A stretch of 64,000 bases of DNA, taken from assembly GCF_045277565.1 (NCBI RefSeq), contig NZ_CP123584.1, positions 1,426,001 to 1,490,000 on the forward strand, written 5' to 3'. Positions within the stretch are counted from its first letter, which is position 1, and every line of letters begins with the position of its first letter. The position numbers and the translations under genes were made by a program. Under the pieces are notes generated by a model. The model saw only the letters and a program-made list of their open reading frames with translations, did no database searches and had not been told where the DNA came from. The stretch comes from Aliisedimentitalea scapharcae (GTDB lineage: Bacteria > Pseudomonadota > Alphaproteobacteria > Rhodobacterales > Rhodobacteraceae). Positions 60,870-64,000 of this stretch are shown piece by piece.

Positions 60870-61614
60870 GACACGCATCCTTTTGCTTGGCGGCACAACC
60901 GAAGCGTCGCGCCTGGCCAGCGTTCTCGCAGAACGCGGTGCGGATGCGGTGTTTTCCTATGCCGGACGCACGGCCAGCCCGGTGGCGCAACCGCTGCCCA
61001 TGCGGGTTGGCGGATATGGCGGCGTGGGCGGTCTGGTCCAATACCTGAGCCGTGAAAACATCACCCATGTGATCGATGCCACCCATCCCTTTGCCGCACA
61101 GATGAGCACCAATGCGGTTGCGGCCTGCGCGCAAGCGGGTGTGAAATTGGCCGCGCTGGAACGTGCACCATGGCAGGCGGCTGAGGGAGATTCGTGGTTG
61201 CATGTCAGCGATATGCAAGGCGCAGTTGCTGCATTGCCCGAAGACAAGGTCAACGTTTTTCTGGCCATCGGAAAACAGAACCTCGACGTGTTTGCCGCCA
61301 AACCCCAGCACCATTATCTGCTGCGTCTGGTCGACGCGCCAGAGGCGGCGCTTCCTTTGCCTGATACGTCCCTGGTCATTGCCCGCGGTCCGTTTGACGC
61401 CGACACTGACACAGCCCTGATGCTGGAACACGCCATCACCCATGTGGTTGCCAAGAATGCCGGTGGCGCGGGGGCCGAGGCCAAGCTGATCGCCGCACGG
61501 ACTTTGGGCGCGACGATCATCATGATCGACCGCCCCCAGGTGCCGCAGCGCCGGATCCTGCGATCCGTTGATCAGGTTCTGGCCTGGTTGGATCACGCCG
61601 CCGACCCCTCCTGA
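60868..61614 (+). CDS. cobK: Precorrin-6A reductase
   Basis: A 248-residue NADPH-dependent reductase giving precorrin-6B. It starts MTRILLLGGTTEASRLA with the nucleotide-binding loop, and contains HVIDATHPFAAQMS and LLLRLVDAPEA-like segments. It is the only plus-strand gene of the cluster, inserted between cobJ and cobL. Only a weak GGG lies upstream of the ATG, since the ribosome-binding region is inside the cobL 5' end. Its last 22 bases overlap cobJ on the opposite strand. Confidence 0.95.
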   Translation: MTRILLLGGTTEASRLASVLAERGADAVFSYAGRTASPVAQPLPMRVGGYGGVGGLVQYLSRENITHVIDATHPFAAQMSTNAVAACAQAGVKLAALERAPWQAAEGDSWLHVSDMQGAVAALPEDKVNVFLAIGKQNLDVFAAKPQHHYLLRLVDAPEAALPLPDTSLVIARGPFDADTDTALMLEHAITHVVAKNAGGAGAEAKLIAARTLGATIIMIDRPQVPQRRILRSVDQVLAWLDHAADPS

Positions 61615-62363
61615 TCGGGGGCATACCGGGGAGTATAGACATACCGCCCGACGACCCGTGTGTCGCTGTTGCCGACAATAACCACGGTGCGCATATCCGC
61701 CATTTCGGGCGTCGCGTCTTTCAGAGGGACTGTGGTGATGGTCTGCCCCGGTTTGGTCACGTCGCGGGCAAAGCTGATCAGCGTGTCGCCGCCACAAGCT
61801 TCGCGCAGGATCTCCAGCGCGCGGGCGAACTGATGCGGGCGCGATTTTGAACGCGGATTGTAAAACGCCATGGCAAACCCGGCCTCGCCAGCTGCGCGCA
61901 GGCGGGTTTCGATCAGGGACCAGGGTTTCAGATTGTCGGACAGGTTGATCGCCGCGAAATCATGGCCCAAGGGCGCACCGATCTGGGCCGCCGCTGCCAA
62001 CATGGCTGTGATGCCGGGCAGGACCTTGATGTCGATGTCCAGCCACTCTGGCTTGCCGTCTTCCAGCGCTTCGAACACGGCCGAAGCCATGGCAAACACG
62101 CCGGGATCACCGGAAGAGACCACAACAACCCGTTTGCCTTCGGTCGCCATTTCCAGCGCATGGGCAGCGCGGTCGACTTCGACCCGGTTGTCGCTGGCGT
62201 GCAGGGTCAGCCCGTCACGCGGTTCGATACGTTTGACATAAGGGATATAGCCGACGATGTCGGTGGCCTGGGCCAGCGCATCGCGCACTTCCTGGGTGAC
62301 CAATGCCTCGTCTCCGGGGCCAAGCCCCGCGATAACGACCCAGCCGTTTTCCGAAACACTCAT
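61593..62363 (-). CDS. cobJ: Precorrin-3B C17-methyltransferase
   Basis: A 256-residue SAM methyltransferase causing ring contraction and C-17 methylation. It has VIAGLGPGDEALVTQEV at the N-terminus, VVVVSSGDPGVFAMASAV near 78-95, LPGITAMLAAAAQIGAPLG and FYNPRSKSRPHQ. It overlaps the cobI stop by 4 bases (ATGA) and runs 22 bases into the 3' end of cobK on the other strand. Confidence 0.96.
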   Translation of the reverse strand: MSVSENGWVVIAGLGPGDEALVTQEVRDALAQATDIVGYIPYVKRIEPRDGLTLHASDNRVEVDRAAHALEMATEGKRVVVVSSGDPGVFAMASAVFEALEDGKPEWLDIDIKVLPGITAMLAAAAQIGAPLGHDFAAINLSDNLKPWSLIETRLRAAGEAGFAMAFYNPRSKSRPHQFARALEILREACGGDTLISFARDVTKPGQTITTVPLKDATPEMADMRTVVIVGNSDTRVVGRYVYTPRYAPDQEGSAA

Positions 62364-63076
62364 GGTCTGCGCCCCTGTCCATGGACCATCGCGATGGAGA
62401 AATAGGGCACAGGGCCGTCCAACTCGGACAGCTTGTGCACTTGTTGCTCGGCCATGGTGCCTTTGACCACAATCCAGGCGTCGTTCAAACGGCCAGCCCG
62501 TTCCAGGGCACGACGCAGTTTTGGCAGATTGCGGCCAATTTTCATCACCACCAGCGCGTCGGTTCCAGCGGCACGTTCGGTCAGCTCGTCTTCGGAGAGC
62601 GTCGCCATTGCCACGGTCAGCACATCGTCGCCCCAGGTGATCGGGTGGCCGGTGGCGGTCCAGCAGCCGGACATACCGGTTATGCCGGGGATCACGTCGA
62701 CCTGTGTCCGGTCGCGCAGGCGGGTATAGAGATGCATGAACGACCCATAAAGGAACGGGTCACCTTCGCACAGGACCACGACGTCTTCGGATTGAGACAA
62801 TTCGGCCAGACGGTCGGCCCAATCGTCATAAAACGCCGAAAGCTGTCGGTTGTATTCGGGATCGGAGAAATGGATTTCCGTGGTGACCGGGTATTCCATC
62901 GCATGTTCCACGGCCGTATCGGGCATCAACCCGTTGACGATGGTGCGGGCCTGGCCCACGTGGCCAGCCTTGCGGAAATAGGCCACATGACGCGCCGATT
63001 GGATCGCGCGGTATGATCGGACGCTCATCAATTCGGGATCGCCGGGACCCAGCCCGGCACAGATCACTTTACCCAT
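62360..63076 (-). CDS. cobI: Precorrin-2 C20-methyltransferase
   Basis: A 238-residue SAM methyltransferase that makes precorrin-3A. It begins MGKVICAGLGPGDPELMSVR, with VVVLCEGDPFLYGSFMHLY near 99-117 and IPGITGMSGCWTATG near 130-144. The start lies one base after the cobH stop; a longer frame to 63133 is less likely. Confidence 0.96.
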   Translation of the reverse strand: MGKVICAGLGPGDPELMSVRSYRAIQSARHVAYFRKAGHVGQARTIVNGLMPDTAVEHAMEYPVTTEIHFSDPEYNRQLSAFYDDWADRLAELSQSEDVVVLCEGDPFLYGSFMHLYTRLRDRTQVDVIPGITGMSGCWTATGHPITWGDDVLTVAMATLSEDELTERAAGTDALVVMKIGRNLPKLRRALERAGRLNDAWIVVKGTMAEQQVHKLSELDGPVPYFSIAMVHGQGRRP

Positions 63077-63077
63077 G

Positions 63078-63707
63078 TCACTCTTTCCAGCTGGCCAGCG
63101 CGTTGATCGCGGCCACGGTGATGGCCGATCCACCCAAGCGACCTTTGACGATCATCGACGGCACCGGCGGATCTTGCATCAATGCGTCCTTGGATTCCAT
63201 GGCGCCGACAAACCCCACGGGGCAGCCGATGATGGCGGCAGGGCGGGGGCAATTCGGATCCTGCAGGATGTTCAGCAGGTGAAACAGCGCCGTGGGGGCG
63301 TTGCCAATGGCAACCAGCGCGCCTTCCAGCTTGGGCCGCCACAATTCCACGGCAGCCGCAGAGCGGGTGTTGCCCATCTCCTTGGCCATCTCGGGCACTT
63401 TGGGGTCGCGCAGAGTGCAGATCACTTCGTTGTCGGCGGGCATGCGCGGACGGGTGACGCCTTCGGACACCATATAGGCGTCGCACAGGATCGGTGCGCC
63501 ATTGGCCAATGCGGCGCGGGCGATTTCGGCCATGCCGGGGGTGAAGCGCACGTGTTCTTCCAGCCCCACCATACCGGCGGCATGGATCATGCGGACAACA
63601 ACGGATTCCTCGTCCTTGTTAAAACGGGCCAGATCGGCTTCGGAGCGGATGGTGGCAAAGCTCTCTTTATAGATCTTGGCGCCATCGGTTTCATAGGTGT
63701 GGAGCAT
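63078..63707 (-). CDS. cobH: Precorrin-8X methylmutase
   Basis: A 209-residue mutase moving a methyl from C-11 to C-12 to give hydrogenobyrinic acid. The catalytic His is in RMIHAAGMVGLEEH near residues 39-52. Further family blocks are NTRSAAAVELW, AIGNAPTALFHLL and GCPVGFVGAMESK. It starts one base after the cobG stop. Confidence 0.96.
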   Translation of the reverse strand: MLHTYETDGAKIYKESFATIRSEADLARFNKDEESVVVRMIHAAGMVGLEEHVRFTPGMAEIARAALANGAPILCDAYMVSEGVTRPRMPADNEVICTLRDPKVPEMAKEMGNTRSAAAVELWRPKLEGALVAIGNAPTALFHLLNILQDPNCPRPAAIIGCPVGFVGAMESKDALMQDPPVPSMIVKGRLGGSAITVAAINALASWKE

Positions 63708-63708
63708 C

Positions 63709-64000
63709 TCAGGTCCCCTGGGTCAGAATGTCGGGTGCGCGGCGCAGGGCGTCGGCGGTCAAATCGGTGTGGGCGGGTCGATCCGCGGCGGTGCCACCCC
63801 GGATCAGGTCAAAAGTATCAGGGCCGGTCGCGGTCAGCGTCAGCGGGGCCGGGCCGGGATGCGCGCATCCTTTGGCGCAGCCGGACACGTGCAGGGTTTG
63901 GTTGGCGGGCAATGTGGGAGCCAGATCCAACGCCAGCTGACGGGTGACGCCAAGCGCCTGCGGGCACCCGGGCGCGCCTGTGCAAGCGGTCACTCGCAGG
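63709..64000 (-). CDS. cobG: Precorrin-3B synthase, C-terminal part, cut by window edge
   Basis: The last 96 or so residues of CobG, the mono-oxygenase-like iron-sulfur enzyme of the aerobic pathway. The Cys pattern fits the sulfite-reductase-type 4Fe-4S site: ACTGAPGCPQA near the window edge and HVSGCAKGCAHPGPAPLTL further on. The reading frame is open to the end of the window, so the start lies beyond it. It is followed by cobH with one base between. Confidence 0.92.
   Translation of the reverse strand, partial: LRVTACTGAPGCPQALGVTRQLALDLAPTLPANQTLHVSGCAKGCAHPGPAPLTLTATGPDTFDLIRGGTAADRPAHTDLTADALRRAPDILTQGT

Overview
The window looks like a chromosomal segment of a Roseobacter-group alphaproteobacterium (Rhodobacteraceae). 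It is GC-rich and carries the aerobic cobalamin pathway (cobG-H-I-J-K-L-M-B-A-F), GatCA, an rnpB of the usual alphaproteobacterial shape, a DUF1127 protein next to a LysR regulator, and several proteins typical of that group. No phage, plasmid or CRISPR locus is visible. The only mobile trace is a broken integrase beside tRNA-Ser. The window opens inside a D-alanyl-D-alanine carboxypeptidase gene and closes inside cobG.

Region by region. 1-3.3 kb: cell-wall carboxypeptidase, SPOR lipoprotein, tRNA-Ser(UGA) and an integrase relic. 3.3-9.6 kb: an MsbA-type ABC exporter, an acyl-CoA synthetase, a small lipoprotein/EF-hand pair and an esterase. 9.7-19.1 kb (minus): nitroreductase, dtd, then a CocE/NonD hydrolase, a complete peptide-type ABC importer and an alkaline-phosphatase-superfamily enzyme, which reads as one uptake-and-processing unit. 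19.2-26.0 kb: hsp20 with a possible RNA thermometer, then a minus-strand membrane-stress-like locus (29-aa membrane peptide, XpaC, TelA, DUF2927 lipoprotein, SPFH-GYF protein, cytochrome b561, zinc-ribbon membrane protein). 26-32.7 kb: RNA-modification enzymes, gatCA, an amidase and rnpB. 32.7-41.1 kb: a class III cyclase, rpmG, Bax-inhibitor-1 protein, LysR, quinone oxidoreductase, XRE regulator and a histidinol-phosphatase-like enzyme. 41.4-44.1 kb: two purine-type deaminases facing each other. 44.2-52.1 kb: mgtE, folate cyclo-ligase, a 2OG oxygenase, a YmdB-like phosphodiesterase, two transporters and a TPM protein. 52.1-54.6 kb: a flavoprotein and a GATase. 54.6-64 kb: the cobalamin cluster, with a B12 riboswitch in front of cbiM.

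The most interesting items are the following. (1) The XpaC/TelA/SPFH/zinc-ribbon locus joins two pairings known separately from Bacillus (xpaC-yaaN and ydjG-ydjI), without PspA. (2) Four dispersed copies of a roughly 49-nt structured intergenic repeat keep their outer arms while the inner helix varies. (3) A second repeat family sits just after stop codons. (4) A hairpin sequesters the hsp20 ribosome-binding site. (5) The cobK and cobL start codons overlap head to head. All functional statements come from reading motifs and context; no database search was possible.
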